Assembly (NCBI RefSeq): GCF_008710135.1
Contig: NZ_VYKK01000029.1
Coordinates: 1-64,000, forward strand
Direction: 5' to 3'
From: Paenibacillus spiritus
GTDB taxonomy: Bacteria > Bacillota > Bacilli > Paenibacillales > Paenibacillaceae
Length of the DNA stretch: 64,000 bases
Of this stretch, positions 1 through 8,103 are shown one piece after another. The notes beneath the pieces were generated by a model, which saw only the letters and a list, made by a program, of their open reading frames with translations, was not told the DNA's origin and searched no databases. Both the position numbers and the translations under genes were made by a program. How positions within the stretch are numbered: position 1 is the stretch's first letter; each line of letters starts with the position of its first letter.

Positions 1-139
1 ATACCCTTTCGGACGAACAAGTTCGTTTGACTTGCTCATAAGATGAATCTGACGAGATGTTACTCTCGATTAATACTCACTCGTTGTTCAGTTTTCAAAG
101 ATCAAACTCGGCGTTGCTGGTTAATAACTCGCCAGCAAC
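1..139 (-). other. 5' leader of an rRNA operon (16S just off the left edge)
   Basis: Read on the minus strand, this is the transcribed leader that follows the rrn promoter. It starts with an 8-bp stem (GTTGCTGG at 113-120 pairing with CCAGCAAC at 132-139). A boxA-like antitermination stretch follows at about 84-105 (minus strand TTGATCTTTGAAAACTGAAC). Further on it has the 'GAGCAAGTCAAAC' type sequence found shortly before 16S rRNA in Bacillaceae and Paenibacillaceae. A short inverted repeat, CGAAC/GTTCG, lies near the edge. The 16S gene itself is not in the window, so its presence is inferred from the leader. Confidence 0.75.
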
Positions 140-145
140 TCTTAT

Positions 146-174
146 AGTATAGCATGTCCGGTTTGAAGATGCAA
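146..174 (-). promoter_or_regulatory. rRNA operon promoter
   Basis: The minus strand has -10 TATACT (146-151) and -35 TTGCAT (169-174) separated by exactly 17 bp. The predicted start lies at about 139, right at the first leader hairpin. The weak -35 with a good -10, followed by a boxA leader, is usual for Bacillota rrn P promoters. Confidence 0.75.
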
Positions 175-356
175 GCTTTATTTTTCAATCTCTTTATCGA
201 GCTTGTACCACTCGACAGCCTGTATTTCTTGGCCGGAATTAGAATATACCATACATCCATTTCTCATGCAAGCATTTTTTAAAATAAACTTCGCATGACT
301 TCCGTTTCTCCCGGGAACCTTAAATCCAGCCTTTGATTCAGACAGGAGGAGATCTT

Positions 357-488
357 ATGGATAACACTCGCGAGTTCGTTGACAAGCTGCACGAGCAGCA
401 GAACAAAGAGCGTAAAAATCAGGAACATCAGGGGAAAGGAAGTCCCGGCAACCGGCTCCCGAATAAACAGCACAGCACCAATAAGTAG
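357..488 (+). CDS. Small DUF4023-like protein (43 aa)
   Basis: A 43-residue ORF, too short for most gene callers, with a strong AGGAGG ribosome-binding site ending 7 bases before its ATG. It begins MDNTREFVDKL, is very rich in Lys, Gln, Asn, His and Glu, and ends in LPNKQHSTNK. From memory this matches the small DUF4023 proteins of Bacillaceae, of unknown function. It has no membrane segment or cysteine and should be cytosolic. It stands alone, between the divergent rRNA promoter and the convergent DUF523 gene. The family assignment needs a profile search; the reading frame itself is well supported by its RBS. Confidence 0.7.
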   Translation: MDNTREFVDKLHEQQNKERKNQEHQGKGSPGNRLPNKQHSTNK

Positions 489-553
489 GCTGCGTGTCCG
501 CCTCTATTCCAGGGAAGACTCCGAGCAGGTGCGTTCGGGTCTCCCTTTCCTCT

Positions 554-1021
554 TCAGTCTTCTCCGCCTATGACCTCAATCCATTCGTCTTCGGAGTAGA
601 CTTCAATTCCCGCTTGACGCAGAAGAGCAACTGTGACGCCCTCTCCCGGAACCCGTACGCCGGCGAACTGTCCGTCATAAATCTGTTTACTGCCGCATGA
701 AGGACTGTTCTGCTTGAGAAGCGTTTTGGTGATCCCCATTCGCCGGGCTTGCCCCAGCGCCTGCTTCGCACCTTGAATAAAAGCCTCTGTCACATCCTCG
801 CCCGCACGGTTCATTACCCGGGCGCGTCCCGCCAGCACATCCTCACCGGTCCCGCCTATAATCTCGGCAGGCTCTCGCGGCGTCGATAATCCGCCCAGCA
901 CTTCCGGACAGACCTGAATCGCCTTTCCTTCCCGCACCAACCGAGCTATCGTATCGATGCGTCCATGTCTGCCGTCATAGCGGCATTCCTCTCCGGCCAG
1001 ACAAGCACTTATCATCCACAT
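554..1021 (-). CDS. DUF523 family protein
   Basis: 155 residues. It opens with the DUF523 signature (ISACLAG...CRYDG, residues 4-17), then has VCPEVLGGLSTPREPAE (about 37-53) and the conserved LLKQNSPSCGS (about 101-111). These are the cysteine motifs of the family, whose function is not established. The start ATG has AAGGAG 9 bases upstream. It follows adeR by 23 bases on the same strand, so it may be the last gene of an adeR transcript. Nothing in it links it to alanine metabolism, so the pairing may be incidental. Confidence 0.85.
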   Translation of the reverse strand: MWMISACLAGEECRYDGRHGRIDTIARLVREGKAIQVCPEVLGGLSTPREPAEIIGGTGEDVLAGRARVMNRAGEDVTEAFIQGAKQALGQARRMGITKTLLKQNSPSCGSKQIYDGQFAGVRVPGEGVTVALLRQAGIEVYSEDEWIEVIGGED

Positions 1022-1044
1022 CCGCGTTGTCTCCTTCTATATGA

Positions 1045-2298
1045 TTACCCCAGATCCGGGTGCGCAGCCAGCCACATGTTCACCCGCTCCGTCTGCTCCG
1101 TCAGCAGGTCAATATATACCGATGTCCGGTAGTGGGCGTTCTTGAGCGAAACGCCGGCGATTTCGGCAATCCGGTTCAATCGGTACATCAAAGTGTTCGT
1201 GTGTATATGCAAATAGGCTGCCGACTCCTTCAGATGACTATCGAGCGAGAGATACACGGCAAGCGTCCGCAGCAGTTCGCTTTTATGCTCTTCATCATGG
1301 TCCAGCAGCGGCTGCAAAAACGGGCTCGGCCGCGTGCCCGCCCGCTTGATCTCCATAATATCCGGGAGATGCCGGAGAAAGCCGGCATCCTCGTAGAGCA
1401 GCAGGCTGCGAGCGTGGTAGGGAAAAAGGCGCCGCAGCTCAAGCACGGCCTTCGCTTCCCGGTAAGCCGCCCCCGCCTGACGGTATTCCCGAGTCTCCAT
1501 GCTGCAACCCGCGGAACGGCCGCCGCCTTCGCCGCCGGCCCGCTCGACAAGCTGGCGAAGCAGTTCGGCCCGTCCCAAGGGACCTCCCCGCCAGCCGGCG
1601 AATGAGAAGAGCGCGATGATCCGCTCGTGCTCGCAGGTCTGAAAGAGCAGGCGGATTTTGTTCTCCGCCGCAAAGGCCTGCCGAAAGCGAAGCTGGACAT
1701 TCTCGTCGACTCTTCGGCCGCACTCAAACACGCCGATATGGTAAGCTCCGGGGAGCAGGATGGAGAGGGCTTCGGCATCCCGGGCGATGGAGGATTCGGT
1801 CTCGTAATACGAGGTCAGCAGCTTCCAGAAAAAGTCCTCTTGGGTCTTCTCCTGCCTGGCCTTCCATCCGCGCTGCTTCAGTAGGTACCGCCCTGCGCTC
1901 CTGGCGGCCTGCTCCACAATTGCTTCAGCCAGGCCAAGCCTCAAATCGCCGGTATCCACCACCCAGATATAACCCAGCACTTCTCCGCGGTGCTTGAGGC
2001 AAACGGCCAGCCTCGGGCCAAGGCCGACTTCGGGGAGGGCCGGTATGCGAAGCGGGCCGGCGGCGTTCTCAAGCGCCTGCAGAATCCCTTGCTGCCGGAG
2101 TCCTGCGATGACGGCGGAGGGGACTTTTTTGCCGATAATGGTAGAAATCCGGGCCGGGTCACTCTCGAAGCGATGGGAGCTGTAGCCGATGACATGGTGG
2201 TTCTCGTCCTCTATCGTTACCTGGGCCTGGAGACTATCGCCAAGCGCATCGGCCAGCGATTCCAGGCTGTCAAACGAACGGTCAAAGGAATGTTCCAT
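1045..2298 (-). CDS. adeR: PucR-family regulator, probable activator of alanine dehydrogenase
   Basis: 417 residues with the PucR-family layout: an N-terminal sensory region, a degenerate GGDEF-like middle, and a C-terminal PucR helix-turn-helix (about 355-400, LAVYLSLDSHLKESAAYLHI then NTLMYRLNRI). In B. subtilis the PucR-type protein AdeR is encoded beside ald and activates it. Here the gene lies directly downstream of ald on the same strand, behind a terminator, so it has its own transcript. ATG 2298 is chosen because CAGGAG lies 9 bases upstream. A longer frame to 2370 would run into the ald terminator. The effector is presumably alanine, by analogy. Confidence 0.8.
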   Translation of the reverse strand: MEHSFDRSFDSLESLADALGDSLQAQVTIEDENHHVIGYSSHRFESDPARISTIIGKKVPSAVIAGLRQQGILQALENAAGPLRIPALPEVGLGPRLAVCLKHRGEVLGYIWVVDTGDLRLGLAEAIVEQAARSAGRYLLKQRGWKARQEKTQEDFFWKLLTSYYETESSIARDAEALSILLPGAYHIGVFECGRRVDENVQLRFRQAFAAENKIRLLFQTCEHERIIALFSFAGWRGGPLGRAELLRQLVERAGGEGGGRSAGCSMETREYRQAGAAYREAKAVLELRRLFPYHARSLLLYEDAGFLRHLPDIMEIKRAGTRPSPFLQPLLDHDEEHKSELLRTLAVYLSLDSHLKESAAYLHIHTNTLMYRLNRIAEIAGVSLKNAHYRTSVYIDLLTEQTERVNMWLAAHPDLG

Positions 2299-2329
2299 GG
2301 TCGCCAACTCCTGATCAGGTTTGAGGTCT

Positions 2330-2335
2330 ATTATA
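2330..2335 (-). promoter_or_regulatory. -10 element of the adeR promoter
   Basis: A perfect TATAAT on the minus strand lies 31 bases before the adeR ATG and after the ald terminator. No convincing -35 is seen at 16-18 bp, which would suit an activator-dependent or weak promoter. Confidence 0.45.
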
Positions 2336-2368
2336 CTATGGAACGCAGGCGGGATTCTCCACGGAAGC

Positions 2369-2399
2369 AAAAAAAGGACAACCGGCGCACCGGCTGTCC
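2369..2399 (-). terminator. Rho-independent terminator of ald
   Basis: The minus strand has GGACAGCCGG ... CCGGTTGTCC (10-bp stem, 4-base loop) followed by seven T. It lies 22 bases past the ald stop codon and before the adeR promoter. Confidence 0.9.
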
Positions 2400-2421
2400 C
2401 ATCTCCTATTCCTCGATGTGT

Positions 2422-3555
2422 CTATCGGGCCACAAAGGTGCGGGAGAGCGCCTCTTCCGCCAGCACATAAGGCTGGCCGAGCGCTTTGGCGACCGCCTCG
2501 CAGGTCACGGCCCCGCCTGCAATGTTGAGACCGTCCCTTAGACCCGAATTCTCCCGCAGAGCCGCCGCAAGACCTTTGTTCGCAATCTGCAGCGCATACG
2601 GCACGGTAACATTCGTCAACGCCAGTGTCGATGTCTTCGGAACGGCCCCCGGCATGTTGGCTACCGAGTAATGCAGGACTCCGTGCTTCTCGAAGACCGG
2701 ATGATCGTGGGTAGTGACCCGGTCGATGGTTTCGACGATGCCGCCCTGGTCGATAGCGACGTCGACTATAACCGAACCGGACTTCATAGACCGCACCATC
2801 TCTTCGGTGACCAGCTTAGGCGCTTTTGCACCCGGAATCAGGACCGCTCCGATCAGCAGATCCGCTTCGGCAACGGCACGGGCAATATTGAACGGATTCG
2901 ACATCAGCGTATGAATCTGCGTACCGAAGATATCGTCAAGCTGCCGGAGACGATCGGCGCTGACATCGACAATGGTAACGTCAGCCCCCAAGCCGACAGC
3001 CAGTTTGGCGGCATTCGTTCCTACGACTCCGCCGCCGATTATGCTCACTTTGCCGCGGCTGACTCCCGGCACTCCCGAGAGGAGAATGCCCTGTCCGCCA
3101 TGATTGCGCTGGAGGAATTGGGCGCCGAGCTGAACGGCCATTCGGCCCGCCACTTCGCTCATTGGAGTCAGAAGCGGCAGGGAGCGGCCGTCGGTAACCG
3201 TCTCGTAGGCAACCGCAGCTACGCCTTTCTGCTGAAGAGCGGCCGCCAGTGCCGGCTCGGGCGCCAGGTGAAGATAGGTGAACAAGAGCAGTCCCGGTCG
3301 GAAATAGGCATATTCTTTCTCAAGCGGCTCCTTGACCTTCATAATCATTTCAGCCGCGCTCCAGACCTCCGCCGCATCCCGGACAAGCGCTGCTCCCGCC
3401 TGTTCATATTCTTCATCGCGAAAACCGCTGCCCAGGCCGGCGCCGGCCTCTACCAGCACGCGATGTCCTTCTTTAACCAGACTCACAACGCCTGCAGGGG
3501 TAATGGCCACCCGATTCTCATTGTTCTTGATCTCTTTGGGAATTCCGATAATCAT
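2422..3555 (-). CDS. ald: Alanine dehydrogenase
   Basis: 377 residues, matching the roughly 370-380 of bacterial L-alanine dehydrogenases. The enzyme oxidatively deaminates L-alanine to pyruvate and ammonia with NAD, in the cytosol. It begins [20 protein letters not shown], typical of the family, and has the NAD-binding glycine motif [17 protein letters not shown] near residue 170. ATG 3555 is preferred over a TTG six bases upstream because AGGAG lies 9 bases ahead of it and family members start here. It stands alone, with its own terminator and adeR downstream, which supports alanine-responsive control. Confidence 0.95.
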   Translation of the reverse strand: MIIGIPKEIKNNENRVAITPAGVVSLVKEGHRVLVEAGAGLGSGFRDEEYEQAGAALVRDAAEVWSAAEMIMKVKEPLEKEYAYFRPGLLLFTYLHLAPEPALAAALQQKGVAAVAYETVTDGRSLPLLTPMSEVAGRMAVQLGAQFLQRNHGGQGILLSGVPGVSRGKVSIIGGGVVGTNAAKLAVGLGADVTIVDVSADRLRQLDDIFGTQIHTLMSNPFNIARAVAEADLLIGAVLIPGAKAPKLVTEEMVRSMKSGSVIVDVAIDQGGIVETIDRVTTHDHPVFEKHGVLHYSVANMPGAVPKTSTLALTNVTVPYALQIANKGLAAALRENSGLRDGLNIAGGAVTCEAVAKALGQPYVLAEEALSRTFVAR

Positions 3556-3593
3556 GTCCAATCTCTCCTCTCCTCTGGCCCTTCATGTCAATA

Positions 3594-3599
3594 ATTATA
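3594..3599 (-). promoter_or_regulatory. Possible -10 of the ald promoter
   Basis: TATAAT on the minus strand, 38 bases ahead of the ald ATG. No good -35 is seen, as expected for an activator-dependent gene. The rest of 3600-3747 is AT-rich and shows no gene. Confidence 0.4.
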
Positions 3600-3725
3600 A
3601 CGTCATACCGACTGAAAAGGATTGTGAAAAACAGAAAACCGGAGCTGACATGCTTGTGTTGAATCACAAAGAGGAACTTCAACGAATTACGTGTCACCTA
3701 TAATTACACAGTCGCTTATTCTTGC

Positions 3726-3761
3726 GCATTCATTTGTTCTTACGCATTCATTTGTTCTTAC
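3726..3761. repeat. 18-bp tandem duplication across the LppM-like stop codon
   Basis: The 18-bp unit GCATTCATTTGTTCTTAC occurs twice in direct tandem (3726-3743 and 3744-3761). The second copy contains the end of the lipoprotein gene, so the coding end and stop codon are duplicated just past the gene. Confidence 0.85.
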
Positions 3762-4491
3762 GTGATTTCCTGCGCTTACGCCATAGCCAGACAACGCCTC
3801 CCGCTCCAAGAAGCAGTACGGCACCTGCCGCTCCTGCTATCCGAGCCGGGTTCGGCACCCGGATCTCCATCTCCACCGGCTGCGGGTCAACGGGACGAAT
3901 ATGCCAGACCAGGCTTCGTCCCCGGTCCTCATCCGCATTATTGGCCCCTGCCAGATCAAAAGGCAGGTTCAGCCTGAAATCAAACACAAACCGGCGCAGC
4001 AGCAGCTTGGCCATCGCCCCCGTTCTTCCCAGACTGTCCAGCTTCGCTTCCGCCCGATCCATGTAAGCCTCCGGCTTCACGGCAATCCGGACCGAATAGA
4101 CCGAATAGAACCAGCGGTTCTTCTTCTGTACGGAGACGTCTACCCAATCCCCGGCGTCGGCAAAGACGGCGGAGTTCATTTGTTCCCGGACCGCGTTGCG
4201 GAAATCCGTAAAGGAATCGTAGGAGCGGCTTAGGTTGTAACCCAACCGGCCGTCTTCTTCATTCTTGACAAAAGGCGGTCCTCCCTCGGCCAGCAGTTCG
4301 TCGATAGCCGCCTCTCCCCTGCTTCCCAGCAGGGAGCGGGTCCGGTCGTCCATGACAACGCTCAGTTTCATGTCGATGCTTCCGTCCCGGTGCACCGTCA
4401 TCTCCCCGCCGGACTGGACACAGCCGGCCAGCAAGGTGAGCAGGACAAGCGTCAGCAAGATTTTGCCGGAGTTCCGTATTCTTCTTCTCAT
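3748..4491 (-). CDS. LppM-like (DUF3153-type) membrane-anchored lipoprotein
   Basis: 247 residues. It has a basic N-terminus, a hydrophobic stretch and a lipobox LLAGC with the lipidated Cys at position 24. An extracellular domain of about 180 residues follows (MTVHRDGSIDMKLSVVMDDR...). The C-terminus is a single membrane helix (about 216-235) and a basic tail, so both ends are membrane-tethered. This layout and the 'HRDGSIDMK' start recall LppM/DUF3153 proteins, whose role is unclear. It lies 12 bases after the sugar-binding lipoprotein and should be third gene of the diguanylate cyclase operon. An 18-bp tandem duplication sits on its stop codon. Confidence 0.65.
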   Translation of the reverse strand: MRRRIRNSGKILLTLVLLTLLAGCVQSGGEMTVHRDGSIDMKLSVVMDDRTRSLLGSRGEAAIDELLAEGGPPFVKNEEDGRLGYNLSRSYDSFTDFRNAVREQMNSAVFADAGDWVDVSVQKKNRWFYSVYSVRIAVKPEAYMDRAEAKLDSLGRTGAMAKLLLRRFVFDFRLNLPFDLAGANNADEDRGRSLVWHIRPVDPQPVEMEIRVPNPARIAGAAGAVLLLGAGGVVWLWRKRRKSRKNK

Positions 4492-4503
4492 GACGCCCCC
4501 TCT

Positions 4504-5787
4504 TCATTCTGATGGAATTTGCAGCAGAGACCGCCAGTCATTCGCAATCCGGTCTGTCCCTTCTTCCACGCTCAGTCTCCCCAGAAGCATGACGTTCAGG
4601 TTCGATGTGAAGTCCAGAAAAAGATCCGATACTTCCGGAATGGCCGGAAGCGCGCGGGCGGTGTCCATCTGCAGGCGAAAGCCCTGTACAATGTCATCTT
4701 CAGACAGTTCCTCGTCCAGATAGGCTGCCGCCTGGGTCGGCAAGGTACGCAGCCGCCGGCTCTGCTCCGCCTGAATCTCTGCGCTCGTTAAATACGAGAT
4801 CAGTTCATAGCTCTCCCGCGGATGCTGGGTGTAGCGGTTGATGACCAGCGTCTGTCCGCCCACCGGCGATCCTTGGCCTCCCGGGCCCGAAGGGATGGGG
4901 GCAACGCCCAGGCTGTCGGCCGCTCCGGCGAACTCGCGGCCCTTCAGCACATCTCCGACAGCCCAGGGACCGGTGATGATCATGGCGGATTTGCCCTTTT
5001 TGAAGTCGTCGATCATGGTGTTGTAGCCGTTGTTGAAGTCGGAATACGGCTGGGTTACGCCCACCCGCATCAGCTCCCCCATAAAGGACAGGCCTTGTCT
5101 GGAAGGAGCCGAATCGATGGATATCTCGCCTCTCGTTCCGATCATGCCGCCGCCGAACGCCCACAGATAAGGGAGGGCAAAATAGGAGTCCTCGGATACA
5201 TACAACCCGTAGTGCCCGTCTTTTGTGGCCGCCGCAGCGGCTTTCTTGAGCTCTTCCATGGTCTTCGGCGGCTGTTCGTAGCCGGCTTCGGCCAGAAGGC
5301 GTTTGTTGTAGAGCAGAGCGGGCACTTCAACCACAGACGGCAGTCCGTAGAGCTTGCCCTGATACATCGCTGCCTGCAGCGCGGAACCCAGAAAACCGGA
5401 GCGCTCGGAGGAAGTGATCAGCGAATCCAGTGGATAGACGATGTCCAGACTGGCGTAGCCGGGAATCCAGGTGTTGTCGGCCCGGAAGATATCGACGGCT
5501 TGATCGCCCAGAATGGCGGTCTTGAATTCATTGGTCGCGGCAGGGAACGGACGCTTGAACAGTGTCACTCTGATATTCGGATGTTCTTTCTGGAAGAGGT
5601 CGATCTTCTCCCGAAGAAAAGCCGTCTCTTCGTCGTCCGATGTCGTCCAGAAGGTCAGGAATACGGGCTCGTCCCCGCCCTGCGTGCCCGAACAGGACAG
5701 CAAGAGGAGCAGCGCCAAGCAGGCTGCCGCCGGCTTGAGCAGCGGAGCGACAAGGCGGCCGAACCGAGTGAGCAGGTCTGTGCGCAT
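4504..5787 (-). CDS. Extracellular solute-binding lipoprotein, family 1 (sugar type)
   Basis: 427 residues. A hydrophobic signal ends in the lipobox LLSC (Cys about 32). The mature part has the family-1 solute-binding start (VFLTFWTTSDDEETAFLREKI) and later conserved blocks (ALLYNKRLLAEAGYEQPPKTMEEL; AMIITGPWAVGD). It would sit on the outer face of the membrane and bind a sugar or oligosaccharide. No ABC permease or ATPase gene is adjacent. Instead it overlaps the stop of an upstream diguanylate cyclase (TGATG junction). A GTG three bases earlier is an alternative start with equally good RBS spacing (AGGAG). The ligand is unknown; the pairing suggests sensing rather than uptake, which is inference. 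Confidence 0.85.
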   Translation of the reverse strand: MRTDLLTRFGRLVAPLLKPAAACLALLLLLSCSGTQGGDEPVFLTFWTTSDDEETAFLREKIDLFQKEHPNIRVTLFKRPFPAATNEFKTAILGDQAVDIFRADNTWIPGYASLDIVYPLDSLITSSERSGFLGSALQAAMYQGKLYGLPSVVEVPALLYNKRLLAEAGYEQPPKTMEELKKAAAAATKDGHYGLYVSEDSYFALPYLWAFGGGMIGTRGEISIDSAPSRQGLSFMGELMRVGVTQPYSDFNNGYNTMIDDFKKGKSAMIITGPWAVGDVLKGREFAGAADSLGVAPIPSGPGGQGSPVGGQTLVINRYTQHPRESYELISYLTSAEIQAEQSRRLRTLPTQAAAYLDEELSEDDIVQGFRLQMDTARALPAIPEVSDLFLDFTSNLNVMLLGRLSVEEGTDRIANDWRSLLQIPSE

Positions 5788-7103
5788 CACGGATTGCTCC
5801 TCTCCGTCCCGGACACTCCGATGCGGTTACGGCCGGCCTCCTTGGCTTCGTACAGAGCTCCGTCCGCCCGTTTCAGCAGCTCTTCGGGCGGTTCTCCGGA
5901 AGAGGGAACGGCATGGGCTACGCCGAGGCTCAGGGTCACCGTCTCTCCGACTCTGGAGGCGCGATGCGGCAGGCGAAGCGCGTCAATGCCTTCCCGAATG
6001 CGCTCCGCCATGCCAAGCGCGTCATCCAGCGAAGAATCCGGCATGAGCACGACAAACTCCTCGCCGCCATACCGCGCAGCCAGTGCCCCCCTGTCATGTG
6101 CGGCTTCCTGGATAACGCCCGCTACAAGACGAAGACAACGGTCGCCTTCCTGGTGGCCGTAATAATCATTAAACCTTTTGAAGTAGTCAATGTCGCACAG
6201 CACCAATGAAAGTTCTCCCCCCTCCCGAACCAGCCGTTCCCACTCCTGGGCCAATCCGCTGTCATACCGGCGCCGGTTGGCGATTCCGGTCAATCCGTCC
6301 CGTTCGGACAGCTGCTGCAGAAGCTGGTTGGAATCAACCACCGATCGCAGCGAGCCGGTCATGGTGTTGAAGGCTTCCGCAAGATCGCGCAGCTCGTCTT
6401 TACCTTGAAAATGCAGCGGCGGCACATCAAGATTTCCCCTCGCTACAGTCTGGGCGGAGGACTTCAGCCGGTCGATCCGGCGGACCATCCAGTTCGACAG
6501 GACGAACGCGACGACCAGGGACAGCACAATAGCCGCTGAAGCCGCCGAGTACGTCAGCGTGCGGTTCAGCCGGACGCTGCGTTCAATGGTGCTCCGGTAG
6601 CCGTCGATTCGTTCCTGCTCTTCCTTGGAGAAGGCATGGAGCGCAAAGGCGACCGGGTCAAAGCTGTTCCGTGTATATTGTACCTGAGCCGCTCCGACTT
6701 GTCCCTGCTCCTTCTGGTCGATAATGTTCCATTTGACCTTCAGATAAGCCGACCATTTCCGGCGGAAATCTTCGATCTGCTCCCGGCTCCGCTCATCCTG
6801 GGTCAGCTTGTCGAGCTTGTCGATCTCGTCTTCCAGGTAAGACACGCTGGCTTTGAACCGGGATTCAAAATCCCGTTCGCTGCTCATCGGAGCAAGCATG
6901 TAGTGCGCCCCGTTGTCGTTGACGGTTCGGGCGAACAGATTGATGCGCTGAACGACCTCCAGTCTCACCTCCGACTGCAGGATGCTGTCGGTCAGCCGGA
7001 CAATCCGGTTAGTCAAAAGGTTGGACACGACCGTAGTCGTCAGAAACAGCGCGATAATGATAGCAAAACTCATGTATAGTTTCAATCTGATGGATAACCG
7101 CAT
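5787..7103 (-). CDS. Membrane diguanylate cyclase (sensor-HAMP-GGDEF)
   Basis: 438 residues in order: an N-terminal membrane helix (about 8-30), an extracellular four-helix-bundle-like sensor (about 31-175), a second membrane helix (about 180-205), a HAMP linker (about 206-258) and a GGDEF domain (about 270-430). The active site reads RYGGEEF, so cyclase activity making c-di-GMP is expected. The inhibitory RxxD site usually found five residues earlier reads RGAL here, so product inhibition is probably absent. ATG 7103 is chosen for GGAGG 8 bases upstream. It heads an operon with a solute-binding lipoprotein and an LppM-like lipoprotein. Confidence 0.9.
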   Translation of the reverse strand: MRLSIRLKLYMSFAIIIALFLTTTVVSNLLTNRIVRLTDSILQSEVRLEVVQRINLFARTVNDNGAHYMLAPMSSERDFESRFKASVSYLEDEIDKLDKLTQDERSREQIEDFRRKWSAYLKVKWNIIDQKEQGQVGAAQVQYTRNSFDPVAFALHAFSKEEQERIDGYRSTIERSVRLNRTLTYSAASAAIVLSLVVAFVLSNWMVRRIDRLKSSAQTVARGNLDVPPLHFQGKDELRDLAEAFNTMTGSLRSVVDSNQLLQQLSERDGLTGIANRRRYDSGLAQEWERLVREGGELSLVLCDIDYFKRFNDYYGHQEGDRCLRLVAGVIQEAAHDRGALAARYGGEEFVVLMPDSSLDDALGMAERIREGIDALRLPHRASRVGETVTLSLGVAHAVPSSGEPPEELLKRADGALYEAKEAGRNRIGVSGTERSNP

Positions 7104-7211
7104 GGGCTGTTCCTCCGCCAACTTCAGTGTGAAGCCCGAACTGAGGGCTTGTCTTAATTCCTATATCGGCAGTATACCGCAAATCCTACATAAACGTACG
7201 AGATTCGACAT

Positions 7212-7249
7212 AAGAAAACGAGCCTTCCGACTCATGCGGAAAGCTCGTA
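7212..7249 (-). terminator. Terminator of the HEAT-repeat gene
   Basis: The minus strand has ACGAGCTTTCCG, a loop, then CGGAAGGCTCGT (12-bp stem with one G-U pair) followed by TTTTCTT. It lies 28 bases past the gene's stop. The remaining spacer to 7104 has no gene; it holds a short AAGCCC/GGGCTT hairpin at about 7132-7150. Confidence 0.85.
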
Positions 7250-7277
7250 CATCAGATAAACCCCTGCTACAGTCCTG

Positions 7278-7757
7278 TTACTTGGCGTTGGACCAAACAC
7301 CGCGCAGCCATTCGTCAAAGGCTTCGCCTTTCTCCCCTTCGAAAGCGTCGTACACGTCAATCCGCATCTTGCGGAATTTGTCCCGGAATTCCTCATACGT
7401 ATGCTCACGCGGAAGGCTCTTCTTGATCCGGAGCGCAATTTTGCTTACGCCCCGGAACGGCTCGGGCCGGTTCTTGGAAGGAGGAGAGACCTGCTCGCCG
7501 AACGTCTTCAACTGACGGTAGGCAGCTTCCTGTACGGTGTAGACAGGGTCGTTCTCCAGCAGACGCTTGAGAATATCGGTTACCTGACGGTGCGGGTAAT
7601 GTCCAAGCTCTTCAACTGCGGCGAGGCGGGCTCTCCAGTCGGCGGACCGTCCGGCAGCCTTCTTCAGTTCGGCATAGTGGGCCGGAAGCCCGTCGCTTGC
7701 CGCGGAGGCGTTCTCTTCTTCATTGGGATGTTGCAGGTTCATTTCTTCCTTATTCAA
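7278..7757 (-). CDS. HEAT-repeat protein
   Basis: 159 residues, soluble, with no signal. The middle (about 30-90) has helical HEAT-like repeats (DWRARLAAVEELGHYPHRQVTDILKRLLENDPVYTVQEAAYRQL), and the C-terminal third is charged and helical. Such proteins usually act as interaction scaffolds; no catalytic motif is seen. The start is uncertain. The TTG at 7757 has AAGGGG 10 bases upstream, and an ATG at 7742 has AAGGA very close to it. It is monocistronic, with a clear terminator downstream. Confidence 0.75.
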   Translation of the reverse strand: MNKEEMNLQHPNEEENASAASDGLPAHYAELKKAAGRSADWRARLAAVEELGHYPHRQVTDILKRLLENDPVYTVQEAAYRQLKTFGEQVSPPSKNRPEPFRGVSKIALRIKKSLPREHTYEEFRDKFRKMRIDVYDAFEGEKGEAFDEWLRGVWSNAK

Positions 7758-8036
7758 AACGGTTAGTCCCCTTCTATCGTCAGTCTGGACAGGCCGGTGG
7801 ACCGGCTCATCAACGCAGTATCGCTATTCCATTGTAACCCAGGCCCCCACCGGACTCAAGATTCTTCCCACCAGCGCGGAACGGTCCGGGTAAAACCCTC
7901 ATAATCCTCTAACGCCACCCGGCACCGGTCCCGCATCCCTTCCACTTCGTCAGGTCCGTACGGGACGGCCCAGACAATCGAGAAGAGCGAAGAATCAGAG
8001 AGCGGCGCTTCAGCGGAGCGGAAGTGCCGGGACGGC
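7758..8036. other. Intergenic region with no confident gene
   Basis: A minus-strand frame crosses this stretch (7856-8122) and its last 45 codons read like protein (ending RTVPRWWEES). It has no start codon of its own past the htpG terminator and no RBS, so at most it is a decayed remnant. Nothing else is seen. Confidence 0.5.
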
Positions 8037-8074
8037 AAAACGGCGCGGGACCCGTTGTGCGGGCACCGCGCCGT
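8037..8074 (-). terminator. Terminator of htpG
   Basis: The minus strand has ACGGCGCGG ... CCGCGCCGT with an inner CCCG/CGGG stem, then TTTTGCC. It is very GC-rich and lies 30 bases past the htpG stop. Confidence 0.8.
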
Positions 8075-8103
8075 CTCGATGAAACCGGGTCTGACGGAAG
8101 GCG

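Noticed and set aside
1..140. Spacer between 16S and 23S rRNA considered instead of the operon leader
   Set aside because: A -35/-10 promoter with exact 17-bp spacing lies directly upstream, which fits the start of an operon.
3726..3761. Two GTTCTTA sequences read as SinR half-sites
   Set aside because: Part of an 18-bp duplication at a gene's 3' end, in direct orientation and not near a promoter.
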